From the NCBI GenBank assembly GCA_964417875.1, contig CAYQJU010000003.1, positions 42,068 through 106,067 of the forward strand: a DNA stretch of 64,000 nucleotides, read 5' to 3'. The notes under the pieces are model-generated. The model made no database searches, had not been told where the DNA came from, and saw nothing but the letters and a program-made list of their open reading frames with translations. How positions within the stretch are numbered: position 1 is the stretch's first letter; the number at the start of each line of letters is the position of its first letter. Source of the DNA: ZC4RG30 sp964417875 (GTDB taxonomy: Bacteria; Pseudomonadota; Gammaproteobacteria; Steroidobacterales; Steroidobacteraceae). Positions 27,080 through 36,515 of the stretch are shown piece by piece. A program made the position numbers and the translations under genes.

Positions 27080-29421
27080 GCGACGCGCGCTTCAGCCGCA
27101 CCGGCGAGCTGTTCCACCGCGCCGTGGCTTATCCCGCGGGCGCGCAGCGTGACGATTTCGTCCGCCAGGCCTGCGGCGATGATGCGCCGCTGTGCCAGGA
27201 GCTTCGACGGCTGCTCGAGGCACATGAGGCGGCAGGCGATTTTCTTGAGGTGCCGGCGCATGCACAGGCCCACGCGCTGCTCGGTGAGCAGTTGCTGCAA
27301 TCGGCCGTCGGACGTCGCATGGGCGTATGGCGCATCGAGCGCAGCATTCACGGCGGGGGCATGGGCGCGGTGTACCTGGCGCAACGCGAAGGCGGCGATT
27401 TCCAGCAGCAGGCGGCGGTGAAGGTGATCCGTGCCGGTATCCTGCACCCGGCGGCGCTGGAGCGTTTTGCACAAGAGCGACAGGTGCTGGCGCGTCTGGA
27501 ACATCCCTACATCGCGCGCTTGCTCGACGGCGGCACCAGCGAGGAAGGTCTGCCATGGCTGGCCATGGAATACGTCCCCGGTGAGCCCATCGACCAGTGG
27601 GCCGATGCGCATGCGCTCGGGCTGCATCAGCGCCTGGTGCTGTTCGAGAAGGTCTGCGAGGCGGTGCAGTACGCGCACCGGCATCTGGTCATTCACCGCG
27701 ACATCAAGCCTGCGAACATCCTGGTCACCGCAGGGGGCGAGCCCAGGCTGCTGGATTTCGGCATCGCCAAACTGCTGCCGGCCGGCGGGATGCAGCCCGG
27801 TCACACGGTCACGCAGCATCGGGTGTTCACGCCGGGTTATGCCAGCCCGGAGCAGTTCACTGGCGCGCCGGTGACCACCGCCTCGGATGTGTATTCGCTG
27901 GGTGCTTTGCTGTACCGCCTGCTCACCGGGCGCCTGCCTTTCGCGCTCGAGACGATCCCGGCGCTCGAAGCCGAGCGGCAGGTGACGCAGCTCATGCCGC
28001 CATTGCCCAGCGAGGCCGTGCGCGCCGGCGAAACCGGCCTGCCACGCATCGGCAAACTGCGGGCATCGCAGCTGCAGCGTTCGCTGCGCGGCGACCTGGA
28101 CACCATCGTCATGACGGCGTTGCGCAAGGAGCCGGAGCGGCGGTTCGGGTCCGCCGCGGCGCTGGCCGATGACCTGCGCCGGTATCGCCAGAGCCTGCCG
28201 GTGCAGGCCCGGCCCGACACCCTGGGTTACCGCACCCGCCGCTTCGTGAACCGTCACTGGAAGGGCGTGGCTGCCGCCGGTGTGTCGGTGCTGGCGTTGC
28301 TCACCGGCCTTGGCCTGGCGCTCTGGCAGGCCGAGCAGGCGCGAACCGATCGCGATCGCGTCCAGCGCATCAACACCTTCCTGCAGGACATCCTGATCGA
28401 GGCCGATCCCTATGAGGCCGGTGCGGATGCCACCGTCCGTGATCTGCTGCGTACAGCCGACAGCATGATCGCGACCCGCTTTGCCGACGCGCCGGAGCTG
28501 GAGGCCACCCTGCGCGCCACCGTGGGCCAGGCGCAGCTTTCCCTGCTGGACCTGGACGATGCCGGGCGCAATCTTGAACGTGCCGACGAGTTGCATCACT
28601 CGCTGCATGGCGATGCCGATGCACGCAGCATCGGCAGCCGCCTGCAGCTTGCCCTGCTGGCCTTCGAGCGCGGCGACGTGCAGACCGCCGAGTCCCTCTA
28701 CCGCGAAACGCTGGCGCGCCTGGCGGCGCTGCAGCTGGTGGAGCTGCGTGGCACCGCGCTCAACGATCTGGCCATCGTGCTGCTGTACACCGATCGCAGC
28801 GACGAGGCGCTGGAACTGCTGCAGCGCTCGCTGCAGTTCACCTCAGGTGACGAAGCGCCGGATAGCCTGGCCAACACCTACAACAACATCGGTCACGCCC
28901 ACCACAATCTGGAGCAGCTCGAAGAGGCCGAGCAGAACTACCGGCGCGCGCTGGAACTGCTGCGCACCGTCTATCCGGATGACCAGCATCCCGACATCGC
29001 TTCGGCCGCCAACAACCTGGCCATCCTGCTCCACGAGCTGGGCCGACCGGACGAAGCGCTGGCGCTCTACGAGGAGTCGCTGCAGATCCGCCGCGCCACG
29101 CTGGGGCCGGAGCATCCCCGCACCGGCGTGGGGCACCTGAACCTGGGCAGGCTGCTGGTGAACCTGGACCGCCTTGACGAGGCCAGGCCGCACCTGCAAT
29201 CAGCGCTGCAAATGGCGCGTGCCGTACGGGGCGAAGACCACCTGCACACACTGGTGGCGCGATCCACGCTGGCCCGAATCGATTTCCTGCAGGGCCGGCC
29301 CGCACCGGCGGTGCGCGAGCTGAGCCTGGTGAAGACGGCGCTGGAGCGCATCCAGGCGCCAGCCAGTCGCATCGAAGGCGTGTCGGACTGGCTGGAGGAA
29401 GCGCGCGCGGCGCTGCGTTGA
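27076..29421 (+). CDS. transmembrane Ser/Thr protein kinase with TPR sensor domain (module 1)
   Basis: Product of 781 residues. N-terminal helical segment (LFHRAVAYPAGAQRDDFVRQ), Hanks-type kinase domain about 85-375: glycine loop GGGMGAVYLAQREGG, Lys116 in AAVKVI, catalytic HRDIKPANILV (HRD 207-209), DFGIAK (227-229) and activation-segment YASPEQF. One membrane helix at about 396-416 is followed by a periplasmic TPR array to the C-terminus (repeats such as NNIGHAHHNLEQLEEAEQNY). All catalytic residues are present. The GTG start overlaps the sigma factor gene (GTGA), so the two are coupled. The target genes are probably the adjacent secreted-protein genes (inference). Confidence 0.88.
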   Translation: MSDARFSRTGELFHRAVAYPAGAQRDDFVRQACGDDAPLCQELRRLLEAHEAAGDFLEVPAHAQAHALLGEQLLQSAVGRRMGVWRIERSIHGGGMGAVYLAQREGGDFQQQAAVKVIRAGILHPAALERFAQERQVLARLEHPYIARLLDGGTSEEGLPWLAMEYVPGEPIDQWADAHALGLHQRLVLFEKVCEAVQYAHRHLVIHRDIKPANILVTAGGEPRLLDFGIAKLLPAGGMQPGHTVTQHRVFTPGYASPEQFTGAPVTTASDVYSLGALLYRLLTGRLPFALETIPALEAERQVTQLMPPLPSEAVRAGETGLPRIGKLRASQLQRSLRGDLDTIVMTALRKEPERRFGSAAALADDLRRYRQSLPVQARPDTLGYRTRRFVNRHWKGVAAAGVSVLALLTGLGLALWQAEQARTDRDRVQRINTFLQDILIEADPYEAGADATVRDLLRTADSMIATRFADAPELEATLRATVGQAQLSLLDLDDAGRNLERADELHHSLHGDADARSIGSRLQLALLAFERGDVQTAESLYRETLARLAALQLVELRGTALNDLAIVLLYTDRSDEALELLQRSLQFTSGDEAPDSLANTYNNIGHAHHNLEQLEEAEQNYRRALELLRTVYPDDQHPDIASAANNLAILLHELGRPDEALALYEESLQIRRATLGPEHPRTGVGHLNLGRLLVNLDRLDEARPHLQSALQMARAVRGEDHLHTLVARSTLARIDFLQGRPAPAVRELSLVKTALERIQAPASRIEGVSDWLEEARAALR

Positions 29422-29451
29422 AGCGCCGCCCGGCGGGACCTGCTGCGCCAT

Positions 29452-31692
29452 CTAGAAGCGGCGACGGGCCAGTCCCAGCAGCATCAGTCCGAGCACGCCG
29501 GGCCAGCCCAACGCGCCACCGCCGCCGCCGGATCCGCTTCCCGGGCCGGGCTCAGGGCCCGGGCCGGGACCGGGATCTGGCCCGGGGCCACTGCCGCTGC
29601 CATCGCCGCCTTCCAGCACATACGCATCCACCTGTCCGGGCGTGGTAGTGCCTTCGGTGACGAACTCGATCGGCTGGCCGTTTGCGTCGAAGGTGGCCAG
29701 CTTGACCCGGTACGGACCTTCACCGGTGCCGACCAGGTTGATGTCGTAATCGTCCTTCGGCAGCAGCAGCGTCCATCCATAGCTGCCGTCCTCGTGCGGG
29801 ATGGCAATGCTGTGGATGCTGCTGTCCAGTTCCTGCACTGTGAGCATGCCGCCCTGGGTGCGCACCTGCTGGCCGCGCGGATTGGTCAGCTGGATGTCGA
29901 CCGGGCTTTCGGTGGTCACCATCACTGCTTCGGGCGGGGCCGGACAAGTGGCGTTGGCCATTGGATCCGGCTCCAGCGTGGCAGCGGCAGTGCCGCCAAA
30001 GGTGAATTCCGCCGTGTTGTGGGGGTAGTAACCCTCGAAGCCTTCCATGTCCCGGCTTTCCTGCTGCGCGATTCCGGGGAAGCGGTTCGCCTCCGTCCTC
30101 AGATACAGGCCATTCATGCCCGTCCAGCCTGCCGCGCCGGCGCCGAGACCTCCGTGCGGACCGACCGTGCTGATGAGGTGAAGCGGCGAGGGCGAGGGCG
30201 TGCCGTTGATGATGATGCCGGTCTGCCGGTAGTCCGTGCCCTTGGTGTAGACCACCACACCTACATGACCGGCCTTGGTGCGCTCGGTCTCCACGGGGGC
30301 GACGTAGTAGTCACCACTGGTGATGCCGCCGTAAGACAGGTTGGCGAATGCTTCAGGGTGCGCGCCGTGGATCGCCTTGAGACGCTCAAAAATGTCGTCC
30401 TTGTAGAAATTGCACGTCATGAAGGTCAGGCTCTCCACCTGGTAGTCGAAGTAGGGAGAAAGCAGTTCCATCGCAGCGCGCGTCTGGTCATACGAACCAC
30501 TGCGGAAGGGAATGTCCACCTTCACCAGCGCTTCGTTGTTGCTGCTGACCTTGTCGTCCATCGCAGTGATCCGCAACTGCATCCCGGCGGGTCGGCCGGT
30601 GAAGCTCTGCAGCGCCACGCCGGACTGCAATGCATGCAGGTCGGTGGCATTGAAGATGCGCACCTTGATCCGGACCGTTTTTGTTTCATTGATTGCCAGC
30701 GATGACCACTCGCAGTTCACCGCTCGCCCGGCGCGGAACGACGCATCGGGGCTCGGGACCTGCCCCTGGACGGCCGCCGGCAGCCAGCAAGCCGGATCCG
30801 ACACGTCGACGGCGGCCATCAGGTTCGGCATCGGCGTTGTCAGCGCGACGTCCTCCGCGCGCTCATTGCCGATATTGCGCACGGTGGCGGTGTAGGTGGC
30901 CATCAGGCGGCCCGCATCCCAGTCTGCTTCGTCCAGCGTCACGGTGCCGCGGACGCTCACATCCACGCCCTCCTGGCGCAGGTCGCCGTCCACCGGCACA
31001 AAAACTTCGGCGCGGCGGGCGTAGCCACGGCGGTGGTCCCCGTCCTGGGCCAGGTCGATGCCCACGTTGAGGATGATCCAGGTGGGGCCGTACAGGCCAT
31101 CCGGACGCGGGCCGTTGAAACGCATGGAGCATTCCAGGAACTGCGGGCCGCGCTCCACCCAGCGCATGCCGGGAGGAGAGCTGGCCGGCCCGCCATAGAT
31201 ATAGGTCTGGTAGTTGCCCGCGGCGCCGCAGCTGGACCCGCCATCCGGTCCCATGGTGGTGAGCAGGGGCGTCGGCACATCCTGGCTTTGCTTGTAGAGC
31301 GCCTGTCCGCAGGGCATCTCGCGATATCGCTCCTCGCCGTCGCGCAGGTCGATGACTGCGCAGCGCTGGGTGTTCGGCGCCATCACCGCGGAGTAACAGG
31401 GCGAGGGGCTCCAGGGATAGGGGGGATAGCCGATGTGCTCGTCGCAGACCGGATGCATCGGGATGGTCATGACGTTGACGCTGGATCCCTCGCCGAACAC
31501 GCCGACGGCGGCGGCCGTCAGGTCCGGGCTCTCAAGCGGACAGGCTCCCTGTTGCTCGCCATTCACCTCGATGCACGGCGGCAGCGGCATGTCGGGGGGC
31601 GCGGCCGCACGGGCGCCCGCAGGAATCAGCAGTACCAGGCACAGAAGAGCCAGCGCCGGGGTGGCGCGCAGAAGCCTTGACGTATCGACCAT
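29452..31692 (-). CDS. secreted DUF11-like protein with GlyGly-CTERM-type C-terminus
   Basis: Product of 746 residues with signal peptide (about 1-29, ARAA-AP). The central part holds a DUF11/CARDB-like beta-sandwich (about 255-380: TYTATVRNIGNERAEDVALT). A further domain contains DYYVAPVETERTKAGHVGVV, and the C-terminal part a peptidase-associated-like module (PVDIQLTNPRGQQVR). The end is a Gly/Pro/Ser linker followed by GWPGVLGLMLLGLARRRF: Gly run, hydrophobic helix, Arg cluster. This matches GlyGly-CTERM signals that rhombosortases process to place proteins at the cell surface. It converges on the kinase gene (30 bases apart). The start has GGAGAGG at good spacing. Confidence 0.66.
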   Translation of the reverse strand: MVDTSRLLRATPALALLCLVLLIPAGARAAAPPDMPLPPCIEVNGEQQGACPLESPDLTAAAVGVFGEGSSVNVMTIPMHPVCDEHIGYPPYPWSPSPCYSAVMAPNTQRCAVIDLRDGEERYREMPCGQALYKQSQDVPTPLLTTMGPDGGSSCGAAGNYQTYIYGGPASSPPGMRWVERGPQFLECSMRFNGPRPDGLYGPTWIILNVGIDLAQDGDHRRGYARRAEVFVPVDGDLRQEGVDVSVRGTVTLDEADWDAGRLMATYTATVRNIGNERAEDVALTTPMPNLMAAVDVSDPACWLPAAVQGQVPSPDASFRAGRAVNCEWSSLAINETKTVRIKVRIFNATDLHALQSGVALQSFTGRPAGMQLRITAMDDKVSSNNEALVKVDIPFRSGSYDQTRAAMELLSPYFDYQVESLTFMTCNFYKDDIFERLKAIHGAHPEAFANLSYGGITSGDYYVAPVETERTKAGHVGVVVYTKGTDYRQTGIIINGTPSPSPLHLISTVGPHGGLGAGAAGWTGMNGLYLRTEANRFPGIAQQESRDMEGFEGYYPHNTAEFTFGGTAAATLEPDPMANATCPAPPEAVMVTTESPVDIQLTNPRGQQVRTQGGMLTVQELDSSIHSIAIPHEDGSYGWTLLLPKDDYDINLVGTGEGPYRVKLATFDANGQPIEFVTEGTTTPGQVDAYVLEGGDGSGSGPGPDPGPGPGPEPGPGSGSGGGGGALGWPGVLGLMLLGLARRRF

Positions 31693-31920
31693 GAGATCAA
31701 CCTCTCCGTAACTCGAAAACCAGGCCGCGTCGCGAAGCTGCTGCCCGCAATGGCCTATGCAGGAATTACGCGCAGACAGGTGGAAAAACGGCTCATGCGC
31801 TTCCCGGCCGTTACCCAGACTGGCGGCAATCGAGAACGGAGCATCCGCCGGCCGATGAGCCCTTTCCTGTGCCGATGGCGCGTCTTATCCCACGGTATCC
31901 ACCAAGGGAGAGGACACACT

Positions 31921-33558
31921 ATGAACGCCAGCATCATGCAGCGTGCCGCGCGCGCCGCCACACGGAAAGTCCGCGCTGGATCGGGGACTGGACGCGCACG
32001 ACATGCGGTGTCCCTGGCGCTGCTCGCTGCAGGTGCGGCAGGGCTCGCGCTGGGTGCCTCGCCGGCGCTGGCCGCCGCCAGCACCATCGAGGTGGTGTAT
32101 TCCTTTGCCGGTGGGGAGGATGGCAAGTTTCCGAAGGCGCATTTGATAGAGCATGCGGGCGTGCTCTATGGAACCACCTTGAACGGCGGTACTGCCGGGG
32201 ATTGCGGCACGGTGTTCGGTCTTACGCGCCCGCCGAGCGTGAAGACCTTCACTGAAATCATGCAGTCGACGAACGGCTGCGGGCCGCAAGCCCTGGCCGT
32301 GGGAGCCGATGGTCATCTCTACGGCACCAATGAAACCTTCGGGCACGACAATCCGGCTGTCAACAACCAGGGCAGTCTGTTCCGGATCACCACCGGCGGC
32401 GTGTTCACGCGATTGCACCTGTTCGAGTTCAATGCGCCCAGCTATCCCCGGGGAGGCCTGTTGACGGCTCGCGACGGGAATCTGTATGGCACCACCAGCC
32501 GCAGTGACGGTCCCAACGGCAATGTGTTCCGGGCCGTGCTGCAGGCCGGTGACGAGGTGTCGATCACTTACCTGCACGCGTTCTTCGCCGGATCACTGTC
32601 GCGCCCCGGTGCCGTGCCCCTCACCGGCCTGATCGAGGATGTGGGGCCCGATGGCGTGTTCTATGGCACCACCTCCGGCGCGGGACATCCGGACGTGGAA
32701 TCGGCTGGCACCCTGTTCCGCATTACCGCGGACGGGACGTACCGTCTGTTGCACGCCTTCGGCAGGGAAAACGAACGCGCTTCCGGCCGGCTGGTGCAGG
32801 CCGGGGACGGAATGCTCTATGGCACCACTTCGGGTGGTGGCAGCCATGGCCAGGGCATGGTGTTCCGCGTCGCCACGGACGGCAGCGGATACCAGGAGCT
32901 GCATTCCTTCAATGCCGCCACGGACCAGCTCTCACATCCGAATGGTGGCCTGACGGCCGGACCGGGTGGTCACCTGTATGGAGTGGCTGGTGGCATCTTC
33001 AGGGTCACGCCGGCCAGTGGACAGGTCGCCCGCCTGATTTCCACCAGTACCGTCAACAGCGTCACGGCGCCGCTGGTTGCAGGCAATGATCTCGGGTCGG
33101 AGCTTTCCGGACTGCTGTCGGGGAGCGATGGCAGCCTCTATGCCGCGTCCTCGTTTGGCGGCAATGTGTCCTGTACCGGGGAGAGCACGGTATCTGGAAC
33201 CTGGGGCTGCGGTGCCGTGGTCCGCATCGTGCCCGGTGATGCCACCAATCTCGGGGGTGGCGCCGGCAATGGTGGTGGCAACGGAGACGGCAATGGCGGT
33301 GGCAGTGGCAGTGGCAATGGCGGCGGCAATGGCGGCGCCGGCGGCAGCAGCGATGCCGGTGGCGGCGGCGGTGACGGCACGACGCTGGCCTTGCTGGCGC
33401 TGCTGCTCGCAATTGCAGGCGTTCTCCGGCAGCGTCCTGCAGGCACTGAATCCTCACGGCTCGCGGGCAAGGACACCGATCCGGGGCAGGTATACTCGCC
33501 AGTTACCCTGGGGACTGCGGGTCAGTGGAACGATGACGGAATCCGGACCGTCGGATGA
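31921..33558 (+). CDS. secreted GloVer-repeat protein with C-terminal Gly-rich anchor segment
   Basis: Product of 545 residues from the ATG at 31921, which has GGGAGAGG upstream; the frame is open further 5' but without such a site. Signal peptide about 28-51 after an Arg-rich n-region. The body is a tandem repeat of about 50-70 residues with the pattern LYGTTSGGGSHGQGMVFRV and ELHSFNAATD, characteristic of the GloVer choice-of-anchor repeat family, probably a propeller. The C-terminal part has a Gly/Asn/Ser-rich linker and a hydrophobic helix with Arg (TTLALLALLLAIAGVLRQR), then an unusual 40-residue tail that overlaps the start of the next gene by 26 bases. Function unknown. Confidence 0.66.
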   Translation: MNASIMQRAARAATRKVRAGSGTGRARHAVSLALLAAGAAGLALGASPALAAASTIEVVYSFAGGEDGKFPKAHLIEHAGVLYGTTLNGGTAGDCGTVFGLTRPPSVKTFTEIMQSTNGCGPQALAVGADGHLYGTNETFGHDNPAVNNQGSLFRITTGGVFTRLHLFEFNAPSYPRGGLLTARDGNLYGTTSRSDGPNGNVFRAVLQAGDEVSITYLHAFFAGSLSRPGAVPLTGLIEDVGPDGVFYGTTSGAGHPDVESAGTLFRITADGTYRLLHAFGRENERASGRLVQAGDGMLYGTTSGGGSHGQGMVFRVATDGSGYQELHSFNAATDQLSHPNGGLTAGPGGHLYGVAGGIFRVTPASGQVARLISTSTVNSVTAPLVAGNDLGSELSGLLSGSDGSLYAASSFGGNVSCTGESTVSGTWGCGAVVRIVPGDATNLGGGAGNGGGNGDGNGGGSGSGNGGGNGGAGGSSDAGGGGGDGTTLALLALLLAIAGVLRQRPAGTESSRLAGKDTDPGQVYSPVTLGTAGQWNDDGIRTVG

Positions 33559-34114
33559 TCCTTCCGAGATCACCTTGCTTCTTTCGCGGCTCGCAGATGG
33601 CGACCGCAGCGTGGCCAACGAGCTGGCGCGCCTGGTCTACGATGAACTGCATCGCATCGCGGGCCAGGCGATGCGCCAGGAAAGACCCGACCACACCCTG
33701 CAGCCGACGCTGCTGGTGAGCGAAGCCTTCCTGAAACTGGTCGGGCAGCGCCATACCCGCTGGCAGAACCGTGCGCAGTTCTTTGCCGTGGCCGCACAGG
33801 CCATCCGCCGCATCCTGATCGACCACGCGCGGGCGCGGCGGCGCGTGAAGCGGGACTTCGGCCTGCGTGTCACGCTGGATGCCGGCATCGCCGAAGTGCC
33901 GGAGCAGGGGCTGGACGTCATCGACCTGGATGCCGCACTGGTGAAGCTGGAGGCCGTCGCGCCGCGCCAGGCGCGCGTGGTCGAATTGCGTTATTTCGGT
34001 GGACTGGAGGTGGAGGCGACAGCCGAGGCGCTGGCTATCTCCCCCGCCACCGTGAAGCAGGACTGGACCTTCGCACGCGCATTCCTGCTGCGCGAGCTGC
34101 AATCGGAACATTAG
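33533..34114 (+). CDS. ECF RNA polymerase sigma factor of the kinase-linked type (module 2)
   Basis: ECF sigma factor of 193 residues, paralogue of that at 26483. Region 2: LQPTLLVSEAFLKLVGQ, WQNRAQFFAVAAQAIRRILI; region 4: LEAVAPRQARVVELRYFGGL, ATVKQDWTFARAFLLREL. I chose the ATG at 33533, inside the 3' end of the GloVer gene, because the protein starts here with the acidic segment normal for the family; the same frame extends upstream only as out-of-frame Gly/Ala-rich sequence. The kinase ATG follows its TAG directly. Confidence 0.85.
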   Translation: MTESGPSDDPSEITLLLSRLADGDRSVANELARLVYDELHRIAGQAMRQERPDHTLQPTLLVSEAFLKLVGQRHTRWQNRAQFFAVAAQAIRRILIDHARARRRVKRDFGLRVTLDAGIAEVPEQGLDVIDLDAALVKLEAVAPRQARVVELRYFGGLEVEATAEALAISPATVKQDWTFARAFLLRELQSEH

Positions 34115-36382
34115 ATGGAACTCACTCCGGACCGCGTGGCACGCCTGCAGGCGCTGTTCGAACAGATTCTGGAGTTGGCGCCGGAGCAGCGCGCCGCATT
34201 CATCGACTCCCTCCCTGACGGGCCGCAGATGCGCGCCGAGGTGCGCGCGCTGGTTGCGGTCCACGAGTCCGACGCCACCCTGCCGGAGGCCGGCCTCGCA
34301 CCAGAGACGGACTCCCGTGCGCCACCCTTGGGGCAGCGCGTCGGACCTTGGCGGGTGGAAAGCCTGCTCGGCCAAGGAGGCATGGGCACCGTGTGCGCCG
34401 CGGTGCGCGCCGATGACCAGTTCGAGAAGCGCGTGGCGATCAAGTTCCTGCACGCCGATGCGCGTCATCCGGCCGCGGAGCAGCGCTTCCGCGCTGAACG
34501 CCAGATCCTCGCCAATCTCGATCACCCGAATGTGGCGACATTGCTGGATGGCGGCGTCACCGATGGCGGCCAGCCCTACATCGTGATGGAGTTCATCGAC
34601 GGGGAGCCGATCACGGCATGGGCGGATGCACATGCACTCTCGCGGCGTGCACGCATCGAGCTGTTTTTGCAGGTATGTGCCGCCGTCGAGGCCGCCCACC
34701 GCAGCCTCATCGTGCATCGTGACCTGAAGCCCGGCAACATCCTGGTGACCTCGGCTGGCCGGGTGAAATTGCTGGACTTCGGCATCGCGCGGCTGCTGGG
34801 CGAGGTGGCACCGGATGCCTCCGGAACCCCGGCCTCCGAGCTTCGCTCATTCACGCCATCCTATGCGGCGCCGGAACAGCTGCGCGCCGCACCGGTGACC
34901 ACGGCCACTGATGTGTTTGCACTCGGGGTGGTGCTGTACCGGTTGCTCGTCGGGCACCAGCCCTTCGACTCACGCGTCCACCCGGACGAGCAGGCCGCAC
35001 CTGCGGGCCTTGCGCCCGACCTGGACGCCATCCTCGTCAAGGCGCTGCATGTGCAAGTCGAGCATCGCTACTCCACCGCGCAGGAACTGCGCGCCGACTT
35101 GGAGCGCTGGCTGGCAGATGAGCCGGTGCTGGCCTTCGCCGGCGGTGCACGCTATCGCCTGGGCAAGTTCCTGCGTCGTCACCGCACCGGCAGCCTGCTG
35201 GGCGCGCTGGCGATGGTCACGATCCTCACCGCCACCGGCATTGCGCTGTGGCAATACCAGGCGGCCCGCCGGGCAGCTGACGACCAGCAGCAGCTCAACG
35301 CCTTCCTGATGGATGTGCTGAACATGTCCGATCCATTCAGCGAGGGGGACGACATCCTGCTGAGCACGGCCCTCGACCGTGCCGCCGAGCGGATCGCCGA
35401 ACGTTTCGCAGGCCGGCCCGACCTGTCGTCCCAGATCCGCTTCGGCATCGGTTACAGCATGGCCAGCCGCTATCGTCTGGAGCAGGCCGAAGCGCAGCTG
35501 CAGCTGGCGCTGGAGGAGAGCATCGCGCAGTTCGGCAGCCACGACCCGCGCACGCTGCGCGTGCTGGAGGGCATCGCCGGTTTGCGGCTGGAGCAGGCCC
35601 GCTACGAGGAAGCTGCGGCTACCTACCAGGGCGTGATCGATGCCCTGGAGTCCCGACGAATGACGCATGAGGCGCTTTACGCCACGGCGCTGGGCAATCT
35701 CGGCAACACGTACCTGCAGCAGGAACGTTACGAGGAGGCCGACCAGATGCTGCAACGTGCACTGGCGGCGCAATCGCTGCGGGCCGGGCCCTTCGATGCG
35801 GCCGAACATGCCAACCTGCTCAGCAACCTGGCGCACGCCGCACACGGCCTCGAGGATCTTCCACGCGCCGAGCGCTACTACACCGAAGCGACGCAGGCCT
35901 TCCTGGCGCTGTTCCCGGAGGGCAGTCCGGACCTGGCCATTCTCTACAACAACCAGGCCCTGCTGCATGAGGAACGGGATGATGTTCCCGCCGCGTTGCA
36001 CCTGCACCAGCAGTCGCTTGACATGCGCCGCAAGGTGTTCCGCAACGAACACCCGATGATCGTCACCGCGCTGGGCAATGTGGCGCGGATGCTGCTGAAG
36101 TCCGGCGAATCCGAAGCCGCAAGGGAGCACGCGGCGCAGGGCGCCGCGATGGCCGATCGCGTCTACACCGAGCCGAACCGGTTTCATCCGAGCATCCACA
36201 GCACGCTGGCAGAGACGCAGCTGGCAACCGGAGATGTGCGGGGTGCGGGCGAATCAGTGCGGCGCGCTCGGCGCCTGCTGGCCACCCTCGGCAGCGACGC
36301 TCCCGCCAGCGTGGTGCGCTGGGTGGACGAGGTCGGCGCCCGCGTGTGCGCGCGCGATACGGCGGTTTGCGCCACCGATTGA
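34115..36382 (+). CDS. transmembrane Ser/Thr protein kinase with TPR sensor domain (module 2)
   Basis: Product of 755 residues with the same plan as the kinase at 27076. Kinase domain about 75-345 with GQGGMGTVCAAVRADDQF, VAIKFL, HRDLKPGNILV (about 201-211), DFGIARLL and YAAPEQL; the membrane helix is about 358-378 (LLGALAMVTILTATGIALW); the periplasmic part is TPR-rich (LGNLGNTYLQQERYEEADQM, NNQALLHEERDDVPAALHLH). It begins immediately after the sigma factor stop codon with no own strong ribosome-binding site, implying coupling. The downstream lipoprotein gene at 36516 is a candidate target. Confidence 0.88.
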   Translation: MELTPDRVARLQALFEQILELAPEQRAAFIDSLPDGPQMRAEVRALVAVHESDATLPEAGLAPETDSRAPPLGQRVGPWRVESLLGQGGMGTVCAAVRADDQFEKRVAIKFLHADARHPAAEQRFRAERQILANLDHPNVATLLDGGVTDGGQPYIVMEFIDGEPITAWADAHALSRRARIELFLQVCAAVEAAHRSLIVHRDLKPGNILVTSAGRVKLLDFGIARLLGEVAPDASGTPASELRSFTPSYAAPEQLRAAPVTTATDVFALGVVLYRLLVGHQPFDSRVHPDEQAAPAGLAPDLDAILVKALHVQVEHRYSTAQELRADLERWLADEPVLAFAGGARYRLGKFLRRHRTGSLLGALAMVTILTATGIALWQYQAARRAADDQQQLNAFLMDVLNMSDPFSEGDDILLSTALDRAAERIAERFAGRPDLSSQIRFGIGYSMASRYRLEQAEAQLQLALEESIAQFGSHDPRTLRVLEGIAGLRLEQARYEEAAATYQGVIDALESRRMTHEALYATALGNLGNTYLQQERYEEADQMLQRALAAQSLRAGPFDAAEHANLLSNLAHAAHGLEDLPRAERYYTEATQAFLALFPEGSPDLAILYNNQALLHEERDDVPAALHLHQQSLDMRRKVFRNEHPMIVTALGNVARMLLKSGESEAAREHAAQGAAMADRVYTEPNRFHPSIHSTLAETQLATGDVRGAGESVRRARRLLATLGSDAPASVVRWVDEVGARVCARDTAVCATD

Positions 36383-36515
36383 ACCGGGACGGCTGGATCA
36401 CAGCCAGCGGGGTGCCACAGCAAGACGTTCGCCTTCCCGCTTTCTTTCAATGAGCCCTGCCGCCCGCATTCGTCGCGTACTCCCGTGGCAATAAAACACA
36501 GGGAAGGCATGCATC

